Origin: Peptoniphilus senegalensis JC140
GTDB taxonomy: Bacteria > Bacillota > Clostridia > Tissierellales > Peptoniphilaceae
DNA: 61,248 bases
Direction of reading: 5' to 3'
Assembly: GCF_000321025.1 (NCBI RefSeq)
Contig: NZ_HE610718.1
Span: 164,266 to 225,513 of the forward strand
Shown: positions 44,117 through 52,676 of the stretch, in pieces
How the letters are laid out: each line of letters begins with the position of its first letter
How positions within the stretch are numbered: the stretch's first letter is position 1
Made by a program: the position numbers and the translations under genes
Notes under the pieces: model-generated
Told to the model about the DNA's origin: nothing
Database searches by the model: none
Seen by the model: the letters and a program-made list of their open reading frames with translations, nothing else

Positions 44117-45034
44117 TTAACCTCCGACTTTACAAATTAACCCTTTAGATTCAACTATATTCTTTAATTTATCTATGTGGTCTTCTTCTAATTTTTTTGT
44201 GTTAGATAATTCATATTCTCTACCTAACAAATTATATTTTCCTTCGCCATAATTGTGATAAGGCAATATGTGTAGCTCTTTTACATTTGGCAAAGTTTTT
44301 ACAAAATCAACTATATCCCCAAATTCCTTCTCATCGGCATTAATACCAGGGATAGTTGGAACTCTTATTATTGTATTTGCAATTTCCTGAATAATTCTTG
44401 CATTCCTCTTTATAATTTCGTTACTAACACCAGTAACTTTCTTGTGTAGTTCATCATCATTAGCTTTAATATCAAGTAAAACCAAATCAATGTGTGGAAT
44501 GACATCTCTTACGACTTCTTCAGGAGCGTATCCTTCAGTCTCAATTGCAGTATGCCAACCTCTTGAACGGCAAGCTTTAAAGATTTCTTTTGCAAACTTC
44601 GGTTGCATTAAAGTTTCTCCACCAGAGAGTGTTATACCTCCGTTTGACCTGTAATAGAAAGAATCATCTTTTTTGAGTTCATTGATAACTTCTTCTACAT
44701 TCATAACTTTTCCCTTAACCTCTAATGCGCTGGAAGGACACACATTTGCACATTCTTCACACATTACGCATTTTTCTCTATCAATAAAGTTTGGGTTCTT
44801 AGGGTCAAGTGCCTTTTGTTTACAAACCTTAATACACATCCCACAATGTATGCAAAGAATTTCTCTAAACATAAGCTCTTTTCCTTTTCTTTGCGATTCA
44901 GGATTTGAGCACCAAATACATCTCAAGGGGCAGCCTTTTAAGAATACTATGGTTCTAATCCCAGGTCCGTCATTTATTGAATACTTTTGAATATCAAATA
45001 CGACACCCTCTTCATTGTAATTTATAGAATCCAT
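44117..45034 (-). CDS. Glycyl-radical enzyme activase (radical SAM)
   Basis: 305 residues from ATG 45034 (GGAGGTGA 4-11 bases upstream; the frame is open 12 bases further from a TTG). Generates the glycyl radical on the dehydratase encoded 13 bases upstream. The radical SAM cluster is GCPLRCIWCSN (CxxxCxxC, about 33-43). Two ferredoxin-like clusters follow, CIHCGMCIKVCKQ (about 60-72) and CVMCEECANVCPS (about 87-99), which is the layout of activases for diol dehydratase-type GREs. GGITLSGGETLMQP is the family's GGE motif. Confidence 0.95.
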   Translation of the reverse strand: MDSINYNEEGVVFDIQKYSINDGPGIRTIVFLKGCPLRCIWCSNPESQRKGKELMFREILCIHCGMCIKVCKQKALDPKNPNFIDREKCVMCEECANVCPSSALEVKGKVMNVEEVINELKKDDSFYYRSNGGITLSGGETLMQPKFAKEIFKACRSRGWHTAIETEGYAPEEVVRDVIPHIDLVLLDIKANDDELHKKVTGVSNEIIKRNARIIQEIANTIIRVPTIPGINADEKEFGDIVDFVKTLPNVKELHILPYHNYGEGKYNLLGREYELSNTKKLEEDHIDKLKNIVESKGLICKVGG

Positions 45035-45047
45035 AGTCACCTCCAAC

Positions 45048-47621
45048 TTACATAGTATGTTCTGTTCTATTTATGATATCGTCTTGTACTTCCTTAGCTA
45101 ATGTTACAAAGTGAGCTGAATATCCTGCTACACGAACTAATAAGTCCTTATGGTCTTGAGGATTCTTTTGAGCTTCAATTAGAGTATTTTTATCTACTAC
45201 ATTGAATTGAACATGAGCTCCTTTGTGGTCGAAATAACTTCTAACTATTGATACGAAGTTTCTTAAACCTTGATCTCCTGCAACAGCCTTAGGAGAGAAC
45301 TTTTGATTGTAAAGAGTTCCGTTTGAAGCTTGCATATGTGGAAGTTTAGCTACAGAGTTTGCAGCAGCTGTAGGACCATTAGCATCCTTACCTTGTCTTG
45401 GAGATACTCCATCAGCAAGTGGTGCGTATGCAAGTCTACCATCAGGAAGTGCTCCTACATCTTTACCAAATAGTACATTGGCAGATACTGGATAAATTCC
45501 TGCTTGGAATGCTCCTCCTCTTGGGTTAACATATTTGTCAACTTCATCACAATAAATCTTTGCAGCTCTGATTGCAAATTCATCACAAAGTTCATTGTCA
45601 TTTCCGAAACTATCAGTGTTATCAAGTATTTTTTGAATTGTTCTGAACTTTCCAGTAGTTTCTTGAGAACCACAACCGCAATCATTTGTTACTAGGCATT
45701 CGCCATTTAATTTGCTTTCAAGTTCATCTACATTTATAGAACCTGTAGAAGCTAAAATCTTCTTAACAGCTTCATAAATTTCGCTTTCATTCATTTCTCC
45801 AACTTTAGCAGAAACAGTTTGAGTATTGCATCCACATCCTGGCATTAATGAATCTGTAAATCCAAAGTTTTCTTCTAATGCTTGTTTTAAATCAGCAAGA
45901 GAAATTTTCTTATCTTCAAATACATTCTTGTAAATAGCGTATAAAGAATCTCCAGAATCTGCTACACCAAAAGCTTGAGGTCCTGTGAAGTTATAAATAG
46001 CTCCACCTGATTGAGCTGATTTACCTCTCTTGATACAATCATCAACCATTGCTGACATAAATGGAAGATTTCCTTTTTCCATATGAGCATAGTCAACGCA
46101 GTTATCAGCTTCAGCTAAATATTTTACAAAGTAAGCCATTTGTTTTTGATATGCAAGGAATATATCTTCTATTGAATTCATATCAGTAAGTTCGCCTGTC
46201 TTAGGTCCAAGTTGTTTTCCATTACATCTACCATTATTTAATGTAATTTCAAGAACTTTTGCAATGTTAAAGAATGCAGCATCGTGCCATCCTTCAGTTC
46301 TGTGTCCTGCTTGAGGTTCAACGCATCCGATTATTGAATAATCTCTTGCATCTTCTATCTTAACTCCTCTTGATACTAAGTTAAGTACAATTACTTCGTC
46401 ATTATAGAAAGCAGGAACGCCATATCCTAATCTTGAAACTTCGCAAGCTCTAAGCAAGAATTCATAAGGAGAATTTTGGTGTACTCTTACTGAGAATGAT
46501 GGTGCTGGTAATGCAACATGGGCAACAGCTTCCATACACATATAAGATACATCGTTAGTAGCATCAAAACCTTGAGAATCTTGTCCACCTACGCATAGAT
46601 TTTGGAATACTGAGTATCCAGCAAAAGCTTGAGCCGAAACTTCATCACGAGTTTTATTTATATCATTTAATTTAACCCAAATACAATCTACTAATTCTTG
46701 AGCAAACTCTCTAGTAATATTTTTATCTGCCTTATAAGAAGGATACATATATTGGTCAAATCTTCCTGGAGAAATTGAGTGTCCATTTGATTCGATTTGA
46801 ACCATTATTTGTATAAACCAAAATGCTTGACAAGCTTCCCAGAAATCTCTTGCACCATATTCAGGAACTCTCTTACAGTTTTCTGCAATTCTTAAAAGTT
46901 CTTGTTTTCTTTGAGGATTCATTTCAAGGTTTGCAAGTTCTTCAGCTTTCTTAGAATATCTGTGAGCAAAATTAATTGCAGCATTGTAAGAAATAATAAC
47001 AGCTTTATAGAATTGCATCTTTTGGATTGCTTCAGGTTGAGAATCATCAAGTTCAGACATTGCTTTTACTGTTTCTTCAAGAACTCCTCTGAAACCTTTT
47101 TTGATTATCTTTTCATAATCAACATTTACGTGTCCTACTCCACCGTAGAAATAATTTCCTACTGTGAAAATTCCATTTGCTATACAGTCTTTAGCTTCTG
47201 TACTCATTAATGAATCTGCAAATTCTGATGTAGTTTTTCCTTTCCAGTATTTGAAAACTTCATGTAATTCTTTTTTAGTTTCTTCTGGAATTACAAAAGG
47301 ATCGGCAAGTCTTGTTGCCATAGTATCAAACTCAGCTTCTACCCATTCATAAGAAAACTCAGGGCAAAGACCTGTTGATCTTGGAGCTTTTGTAATTGAA
47401 CCTACTACCAATTCATCTTCTCTAATAGTTACTGGAAGTTCATTGAATAATTTTTCAACTGCTTTCGCTCTTCTTAATATGTTTGAAAGACCTTCTGTTT
47501 CTTTGTAAGACTCTGTTATTAATCTAGCTCTGTCAGATTCAACTTGAGGTGTTGCATCAATAATAACTTGTCTAAGTCTTTTCACTCTTTCTGTAGGTTG
47601 TGAAAACCCTTTTTCTAACAT
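45048..47621 (-). CDS. Glycyl-radical diol (glycerol / 1,2-propanediol) dehydratase
   Basis: 857 residues. B12-independent dehydration of a vicinal diol to an aldehyde. The active-site set of Clostridium butyricum DhaB1 occurs at the same numbers: H164 (GGVGHV), H281-S282 (NGHSIS), C433 and E435 (IIGCVEPQ), D447 (EGWHDAAF). The glycyl radical is G833 in RVAGYSAHF; DhaB1 has G763, so about 70 residues are inserted between Cys and Gly. The insert (about 592-655) has CxC pairs (GCGC, DCGCG) around ESEIYEAVKKILASTG, which looks like an internal encapsulation helix. CutC residues (Thr/Tyr after the Cys loop) are absent. AGGAGG ribosome site; first gene of the operon. Confidence 0.93.
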   Translation of the reverse strand: MLEKGFSQPTERVKRLRQVIIDATPQVESDRARLITESYKETEGLSNILRRAKAVEKLFNELPVTIREDELVVGSITKAPRSTGLCPEFSYEWVEAEFDTMATRLADPFVIPEETKKELHEVFKYWKGKTTSEFADSLMSTEAKDCIANGIFTVGNYFYGGVGHVNVDYEKIIKKGFRGVLEETVKAMSELDDSQPEAIQKMQFYKAVIISYNAAINFAHRYSKKAEELANLEMNPQRKQELLRIAENCKRVPEYGARDFWEACQAFWFIQIMVQIESNGHSISPGRFDQYMYPSYKADKNITREFAQELVDCIWVKLNDINKTRDEVSAQAFAGYSVFQNLCVGGQDSQGFDATNDVSYMCMEAVAHVALPAPSFSVRVHQNSPYEFLLRACEVSRLGYGVPAFYNDEVIVLNLVSRGVKIEDARDYSIIGCVEPQAGHRTEGWHDAAFFNIAKVLEITLNNGRCNGKQLGPKTGELTDMNSIEDIFLAYQKQMAYFVKYLAEADNCVDYAHMEKGNLPFMSAMVDDCIKRGKSAQSGGAIYNFTGPQAFGVADSGDSLYAIYKNVFEDKKISLADLKQALEENFGFTDSLMPGCGCNTQTVSAKVGEMNESEIYEAVKKILASTGSINVDELESKLNGECLVTNDCGCGSQETTGKFRTIQKILDNTDSFGNDNELCDEFAIRAAKIYCDEVDKYVNPRGGAFQAGIYPVSANVLFGKDVGALPDGRLAYAPLADGVSPRQGKDANGPTAAANSVAKLPHMQASNGTLYNQKFSPKAVAGDQGLRNFVSIVRSYFDHKGAHVQFNVVDKNTLIEAQKNPQDHKDLLVRVAGYSAHFVTLAKEVQDDIINRTEHTM

Positions 47622-47908
47622 AGAATACCTCCTAAATTTTATTTGTGCTTATGTATAATCAACAAGCTTGAGTAAATTATATACTTTGCCCATTTTATGT
47701 TAGAAATATTATGCAAACCTTTATAAGGTAAAATTTAAACTTTTATTTTATAGTTTTCTTGTGCTCTTTAAGTATTCTTTTAATAGTTTTTTTTCGAAAA
47801 AGTGACAAAACAAACTTTTTGTTATACAATCAAAACCTTTTCCTTGTAGCTTATTGAAATTAATTACTTCTTTAAATAAAATTAATTCTATATAAGGAAG
47901 TGATTGTT
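47622..47908. promoter_or_regulatory. Divergent control region of the microcompartment locus
   Basis: 287 bases between the dehydratase (minus) and the PduT-like gene (plus). For the plus gene: GTGACA (47802-47807), 17 bases, TACAAT (47825-47830). For the operon a GTATATAAT-like -10 lies on the minus strand near 47690 with no fair -35, as expected for an activator-dependent promoter; the operon-encoded AraC-type regulator is the natural candidate. I did not find a convincing repeated operator by eye. Confidence 0.55.
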
Positions 47909-48439
47909 ATGGATTCTTCTTATTTACTTGTTGAATTTTCAAGTATAGCTATTGGTTATAAAGAAGTAAATTTTATAATTTTAAATTATCCAGTGGAACT
48001 TTTTATGACGAAAAATATTTGTCCTGGTCATATACTCTTTATTTTTAAAGGTGGCGACCACGATGTACTAGAAATAAAAAAATATTTAACAGAAAAAAAT
48101 ATTTCTGCTATACCTGTCCTAAATATACACGAAGATATTATGAAAAGAATAAATACTGCTGATAAATCATTAAAAATATCATCCTTAATGATCTGCGAAT
48201 TTAAAGACAGCATTTCAGCAATAAAAGCTTCTGACTTATGCTTAAAGGAGTCTAATATCTCTCTTGTTAAAATTCATTTTCAAATAGGACTTTTTGGAAA
48301 AGGTATTACAATATTAAGCGGTCTATTGTCTGGTCTTGAAAATTCGAAAAAAATTATTTTAGATAACTTTTCAAACAGAGATATCATTGCTTTAGAAATT
48401 ATAGAAAATCCAGTAGGAGAATTAATAAAATGTATTTAA
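47909..48439 (+). CDS. Diverged PduT-like tandem-BMC shell protein
   Basis: 176 residues from ATG 47909 (AAGGAAGTGAT upstream; a GTG 9 bases earlier is inside that ribosome site). Two weak BMC domains align throughout with PduT: EFSSIAIGYKEVNF, KNICPGHILFIFKGG, then ICEFKDSISAIKASDLCLKE with ISLVKIHFQIGLFGKG, and the end EIIENPVGELI. Cys38 in NICPG sits at the same number as PduT Cys38, whose three copies hold a [4Fe-4S] cluster in the trimer pore. It faces away from the main operon and overlaps the next gene by 10 bases. Electron transfer across the shell is the inferred job. Confidence 0.75.
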   Translation: MDSSYLLVEFSSIAIGYKEVNFIILNYPVELFMTKNICPGHILFIFKGGDHDVLEIKKYLTEKNISAIPVLNIHEDIMKRINTADKSLKISSLMICEFKDSISAIKASDLCLKESNISLVKIHFQIGLFGKGITILSGLLSGLENSKKIILDNFSNRDIIALEIIENPVGELIKCI

Positions 48440-50154
48440 AAAAAATAGAAAATATACAAAAAAAATACCACTCTCTTTTAAGAGATGGTAAAGAAGTTGA
48501 AATGCTTCCTCTTCTCGAAGAAGCTATTGAAATTTCACTTTCTAACAAAGACTTTGGCAAATTAGTAGAACTTCTCAACGACTACGGTGGTGCCCTTAGA
48601 AATACAGGTAATTATGCTAAGAGTATCCAAAGCTTGCTAACTGCAAAAAGTCTTATGGAAACTTACTTTAACAAAGATTCAGAAGCCTATGCAAATACTC
48701 TAATGAATTTAGCAAATGCGTACAGAATGAATTCCAATAGAAAAGAAGCTTTAATTTTATTCCAACAAGCCGATGACATTTTCAAAAAATTAAATCTTTA
48801 CAATTATTCTTATGCATCAAATGCTAACAATTTAGCTCTTCTTTATTTAGAAGATGGAAGTCCTGAGAAAGCCTATGTTCTTTTAAAGTCCTCAGAAAAG
48901 ATTTTATCAGAAATTCCTCATCACAGCATCCAACTTGCAACTACATATAATAATCTCTTTGAAGTTTGCACTCTTCTTAAAAAGAATGATGAAGCAAAGG
49001 AATATATTTTTAAAGCAAAAGACTTTCTCGAAAGTAAAATTTCGCCAGCTAATCCCCTTTACGCAAGCGTGCTTAATAATCTTGCAAAATATTATTTCAA
49101 CATAGGCGAGATAGAAAAAAGTGAATCTCTTTACAGTATATCTAAAACAATTATTGAAAGCACTTACGGAAAAGAAAGCGAAGCTTACAAAAATATAAAC
49201 AGCAACTTAAACTTCATAAAAAAGAACTCAAACACAACCCACAAAAGCAAAACATCTTTGCCCACTGACAATATAAAAAAAGGTCTGGAAATATCTGAAG
49301 ATTTCTATTTTAATGAAGTAAAACCCTTTATATTAAAAAATTATCCAGAATTAATAAGATATTCTGCCTTTGGTTTAGTCGGAGAAGGCTCAGAATGTTA
49401 CGGATTTGATGATGAAATATCTCGAGACCATGATTTTATCAAAAGATGCTCTTGGTTCTTGCCAAAAGATATGATAAACCAAGTTCCTTTGAGTGAACTT
49501 AACTTATCAGGTGGAGTTGTAAAAATTATTGCAATAGAAGATTTTTATAAATACTACACTCTTTTTGAAAAAGGGCCTTTGTCTATAAAAGAATTTAGAA
49601 AAGTACCACAAGATCTTTTATCAGTGGCAACAAATGGAAAAGTATTTGAAGATAATTATGGAAAATTTTCATACACAAGGCAAAGACTTCTTGCCTATTA
49701 TCCAAAAGACTTGATACTAAAAAAACTAGCCTACCTTTGCAATAAAATCGCACAATCAGGTCAATATAATTATTCAAGATGTTTAAAAAGAAATAACTAT
49801 ATGGGAGCACAAATTGCCCTAAGTGAATTTTTACAATACTATTGTGAATTTATACATCTTATCAATAAAAAGTATATGCCTTTCTATAAATGGCAATACG
49901 AGTCATTAAAAACATTGCCTTTACTCGGAGAATATACTTGCCTAAATTTTGACAAATTATTGTCTTTTAATGACACTAATGAATCTCAAAAGAAAGTTGA
50001 AATTATTGAAGAAATGTGCAAAACATTAGTAGACCACTTAAACAAAACAAAACTTTCAAATTCTAATGCCGATTTTTTAAAGTATCACTCTTCAGAAATC
50101 GTAAAAAGAATAAACAATGAAGAATTGAGAAATGAAGACACTTGGATAAAGTAG
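48430..50154 (+). CDS. TPR protein with C-terminal DUF4037-like nucleotidyltransferase-type domain
   Basis: 574 residues. Residues about 1-260 are tetratricopeptide repeats (for example YANTLMNLANAYRMNSNRKE, NNLALLYLEDGSPEKAY, NNLAKYYFNIGEIEKSESLY). From about 290 a domain begins with SAFGLVGEGSECYGFDDEIS followed by RDHDF, the G-S-x-x-x-G-x-D/D-x-x-D/H-D pattern of DUF4037, thought to be nucleotidyltransferase-like. Role unknown. It overlaps the shell gene upstream and is 7 bases from the DUF4125-like gene downstream, so all three are co-expressed. Confidence 0.82.
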   Translation: MYLKKIENIQKKYHSLLRDGKEVEMLPLLEEAIEISLSNKDFGKLVELLNDYGGALRNTGNYAKSIQSLLTAKSLMETYFNKDSEAYANTLMNLANAYRMNSNRKEALILFQQADDIFKKLNLYNYSYASNANNLALLYLEDGSPEKAYVLLKSSEKILSEIPHHSIQLATTYNNLFEVCTLLKKNDEAKEYIFKAKDFLESKISPANPLYASVLNNLAKYYFNIGEIEKSESLYSISKTIIESTYGKESEAYKNINSNLNFIKKNSNTTHKSKTSLPTDNIKKGLEISEDFYFNEVKPFILKNYPELIRYSAFGLVGEGSECYGFDDEISRDHDFIKRCSWFLPKDMINQVPLSELNLSGGVVKIIAIEDFYKYYTLFEKGPLSIKEFRKVPQDLLSVATNGKVFEDNYGKFSYTRQRLLAYYPKDLILKKLAYLCNKIAQSGQYNYSRCLKRNNYMGAQIALSEFLQYYCEFIHLINKKYMPFYKWQYESLKTLPLLGEYTCLNFDKLLSFNDTNESQKKVEIIEEMCKTLVDHLNKTKLSNSNADFLKYHSSEIVKRINNEELRNEDTWIK

Positions 50155-50161
50155 GTGGAAT

Positions 50162-50758
50162 ATGAAAAATGAACTTATGTCAAAAAAAAGAGAAGAGACG
50201 CTGAAAAAAATTGTAATAAATGAATGGAACTTTTTTACAAATGTAAATAACATAGGCAAACGAGCTTACTGCCAAGATAATTCTTTCACATTCATATACT
50301 CTCGCCTTTGCTATTGGAATATATACAATGACATAATCCTTACTTCTTATCTTAATGACTTGGAAAATGCAAAAAATAACAATAGAAACTTGGTAACAGA
50401 AAAATACGCCTATATGATGCAATACACCGACCCTGAATATTTTAACAAAATAAAAAAGCATCTACCACCGATTTCAGATTATAAAAAAAATACTGTCAAT
50501 TCAATAATGCTAATTTACATGAATTGGGAAGAAGAAATAAAGAAGAATAATCCTGAACTCTTAGATAACAATAGAGACTTGTACAATCCATCACAAAGTG
50601 CAGCTAGGACAACAATAGAATATTACTTTAAAGGCGAGCTTAGCAGTTACTCAGAATCAACTTTAAATCTAATTCTAAAATACTATTTAAGTGCCTTCCA
50701 AAAAGGAATAAATTTAGTAGAAAAAAATTTGAAGTATCTTAAAGAAAAAAATTTATAA
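50162..50758 (+). CDS. DUF4125-family protein
   Basis: 198 residues, mostly helical, soluble. Recognised by VINEWNFFTNVNNIGKRAYCQ near the N-terminus (W-x-x-F-x-x-V-x-N-x-x-G-x-R-A-x-C-Q), a signature of DUF4125, and by YNPSQSAARTTIEYYFKGELSSYS. No enzyme activity is known to me for this family. It is the last gene of the plus-strand operon beginning with the PduT-like shell protein, and a terminator follows at 50939-50974 after an otherwise empty 180 bases. Confidence 0.8.
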   Translation: MKNELMSKKREETLKKIVINEWNFFTNVNNIGKRAYCQDNSFTFIYSRLCYWNIYNDIILTSYLNDLENAKNNNRNLVTEKYAYMMQYTDPEYFNKIKKHLPPISDYKKNTVNSIMLIYMNWEEEIKKNNPELLDNNRDLYNPSQSAARTTIEYYFKGELSSYSESTLNLILKYYLSAFQKGINLVEKNLKYLKEKNL

Positions 50759-50938
50759 TAACTTTTATAATTAATTTTTGTTTTATATACCGATTTGTTT
50801 AAGAAACTCTATTCTATGCTTAAATTAAGATTTGTACACTTGTGGTTTCATCTATCAAATTAGACTTGTAGACTAATATATATTTTTAAATATTCTAAAA
50901 AATATAGAATTTTGCCATGAGCACATAAAGTTAATAAA

Positions 50939-50974
50939 ATGCCAGAGATAATTTGTATCTTCTCTGGTATTTTT
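50939..50974 (+). terminator. Intrinsic terminator, DUF4125 operon
   Basis: Stem ATGCCAGAGATA / TATCTTCTCTGGTAT (one bulge) followed by TTTTT; 180 bases after the stop codon. Confidence 0.7.
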
Positions 50975-51069
50975 ATGCTGAATTATTCTTTCTATTATTG
51001 TTTGTATCTAAATATATTATTTTGTCTTTTATTGTTAAAATTTTGAAGAGTAAAAAAATTTTTACAAAG

Positions 51070-51092
51070 GGTCGCATTGTCGACCTTTTTTT
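51070..51092 (+). terminator. Short terminator-like hairpin before the ECF gene
   Basis: GGTCG / CGACC stem with loop CATTGT and T7, 8 bases upstream of the next promoter's -35 box. Confidence 0.6.
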
Positions 51093-51099
51093 ACTTTAT

Positions 51100-51128
51100 T
51101 TGTGACATAAATCGTGCTATTATAGAAT
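51100..51128 (+). promoter_or_regulatory. Sigma-A promoter of the ECF S-component gene
   Basis: TTGTGA (51100-51105), 17 bases, TAGAAT (51123-51128), 23 bases before the start codon. Confidence 0.65.
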
Positions 51129-51151
51129 TAACAAAATAAAAAGGAGCAATC

Positions 51152-51658
51152 ATGAAAAATTTTAAAGTAAAAGACTTAGTTATCACATCACTTTTTATCG
51201 CACTTGTCTATGTATTTACATGGATTGTAAAAATTCAGCTGCCCTTTGCACCTAATGGAGGACTCATCCACCTTGGCAATGTTCCCTTCTTTTTAGCTGC
51301 AATTTTTTTTGACAAAAGAGTTGGCATGACAGCAGGTGCTCTCGGCATGGGACTCTTTGACCTCACAAGCGGCTGGGTCCTGTGGTCTCCTATGACAGTT
51401 ATATCAGCACTCATCATGGGTTACATACTTAACAAATTTAATTACAAACACTTGAAATTAAAAAATTTACTACTTTCCTTTATCCTAGTTGCCCTAGTAA
51501 AGGTTCTAGTTTACTACATTGGAGAAATTTTTATACTTTCATCTTTTGTAACACCACTGGCATCAATACCAGGTAATATCATTCAAATTGCAGTTTCATC
51601 TGTAATTGTCCTTGTAGTATTAAAGCCAATGGAAAAAGTTTTTAAAAACTTTAATTAA
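51152..51658 (+). CDS. ECF transporter S component, substrate unknown
   Basis: 168 residues with six membrane segments. N-terminal VKDLVITSLFIALVYVFTWIV and GGLIHLGNVPFFLAAIFF, then GMTAGALGMGLFDLTSGW, are typical of small-vitamin S components (pyridoxine/hydroxymethylpyrimidine-type proteins share this layout). No riboswitch precedes it that would reveal the vitamin. Monocistronic: AAGGAGC ribosome site and terminator 51676-51703. Needs the shared EcfAAT module encoded elsewhere. Confidence 0.82.
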   Translation: MKNFKVKDLVITSLFIALVYVFTWIVKIQLPFAPNGGLIHLGNVPFFLAAIFFDKRVGMTAGALGMGLFDLTSGWVLWSPMTVISALIMGYILNKFNYKHLKLKNLLLSFILVALVKVLVYYIGEIFILSSFVTPLASIPGNIIQIAVSSVIVLVVLKPMEKVFKNFN

Positions 51659-51675
51659 TTTTTGAAGAGCATTAA

Positions 51676-51703
51676 AAAAAGATAGCTGAACTGCTATCTT
51701 TTT
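51676..51703. terminator. Bidirectional terminator between the ECF gene and hslO
   Basis: Perfect 11-bp stem AAAAAGATAGC / GCTATCTTTTT, loop TGAACT, with A/T tracts on both sides; the genes converge here. Confidence 0.85.
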
Positions 51704-51720
51704 CTTTTGCAAATTTTTAC

Positions 51721-52641
51721 TTAAAAATCATCATTAATAATAATTTCTCGATTTTTATTAATGTCCTTTGCCTTCTTTAACATTCTTTCCAAATCTTCTT
51801 CCTCAAAATTATAGACCTTGTCGCAGAAATAACAGGACACTTCAGCCTTTTTTTCTTCTCTTAAAATTTCTTCAATTTCCTTTGGACCAACAGATACAAT
51901 TGCATCTTCAACTTTTTCACGAGAGCAGTTGCACTTGTAATCAATATCTCTCTTTTCAAGAATTTTAAAATCAATGTCCTTCATTAAAATCTCAATTAAT
52001 TTTTCTGCATCGTGATACTCGTCCAAAATTGAAGTTACACTTGGAAGTCCCTTTAAATTTTCCTCTAACTTAGAAATTTGCTCTTCACTTGCATCAGGCA
52101 TTAGTTGAATAATAAATCCACCAGCAGCCTTTATTGAATAATCGACATCAACGAGGACTCCTAAACCAACGGCAGAAGGCACTTGGTCAGATTGAAGAAA
52201 ATATACAGCTAAATCTTCTGCAATCTCGCCCGTAGTTAGATTTACTGTGCCAGTGTAGGGTTTTTTCATTCCTGTATCTATAGTTAGAGTTAAATTCCCA
52301 TCTCCCACAATGCCTGCCACATCAATTTTACCATCTGATTCTCTTATAGGAAGGTCTGCCTGAGGATTTGTCACATAGCCTTTGACAAATCCGTCATTTT
52401 TGCAAGTAGCAACAATACTTCCTGCCGCACCATTTCCCTTAATAGAAAGAGTTATTGAGTCCTTCTCATTTTTTTGCCATGAGCCAATAATTGCAGCAGC
52501 AGTTAATACTCTACCCAAAGCAGCACTTGTAGCCTTTGATAATTTATGAATTCTCGCAGCTTCTTCAACAACATCAGTTGTAATAGCCGCAGAAATTTTT
52601 ATAGTTTCAGTTTCATCTATTGCTCTTAAAATATATCCCAA
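51721..52641 (-). CDS. hslO: Redox-regulated chaperone Hsp33
   Basis: Holdase activated by oxidation in the cytoplasm. 306 residues from a TTG start (AGGAGG 6 bases upstream). N-terminal domain LRAIDETETIKISAAIT and GRVLTAAAIIGSW; the C-terminal redox switch has CNCSREK (about 237-243) and CYFCDKVYNF (about 270-279), the CxC/CxxC zinc centre. Its ribosome site directly abuts the terminator of the upstream yoeB gene. Confidence 0.96.
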   Translation of the reverse strand: MGYILRAIDETETIKISAAITTDVVEEAARIHKLSKATSAALGRVLTAAAIIGSWQKNEKDSITLSIKGNGAAGSIVATCKNDGFVKGYVTNPQADLPIRESDGKIDVAGIVGDGNLTLTIDTGMKKPYTGTVNLTTGEIAEDLAVYFLQSDQVPSAVGLGVLVDVDYSIKAAGGFIIQLMPDASEEQISKLEENLKGLPSVTSILDEYHDAEKLIEILMKDIDFKILEKRDIDYKCNCSREKVEDAIVSVGPKEIEEILREEKKAEVSCYFCDKVYNFEEEDLERMLKKAKDINKNREIIINDDF

Positions 52642-52652
52642 ATTTTCCTCCT

Positions 52653-52676
52653 AAAAAAAGATAGCTTGAGCTATCT
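52653..52676 (-). terminator. Terminator of yefM-yoeB, touching the hslO ribosome site
   Basis: On the minus strand GATAGC / GCTATC with loop TCAA and T7, immediately followed by AGGAGG of hslO. The stem includes the last bases of the yoeB stop region. Confidence 0.75.

Larger units (their letters stand above)
50759..51151. other. 393-base intergenic region
   Basis: Contains two terminators (50939-50974 and 51070-51092) and the promoter at 51100-51128. Apart from these it is AT-rich sequence without an open frame, RNA gene or repeat that I can support. Confidence 0.6.

Noticed and set aside
46902-47210. Plus-strand open frame inside the dehydratase
   Set aside because: Antisense shadow of a strongly conserved enzyme; composition typical of a mirror frame.
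45048-47621. Glycyl-radical enzyme as choline TMA-lyase (CutC) or isethionate lyase
   Set aside because: CutC has WT...Y after the GCVEP loop (Thr502, Tyr506); here the loop continues EGWHDAAF, giving the diol-dehydratase Asp447, and H164/H281/S282 of DhaB1 are present.
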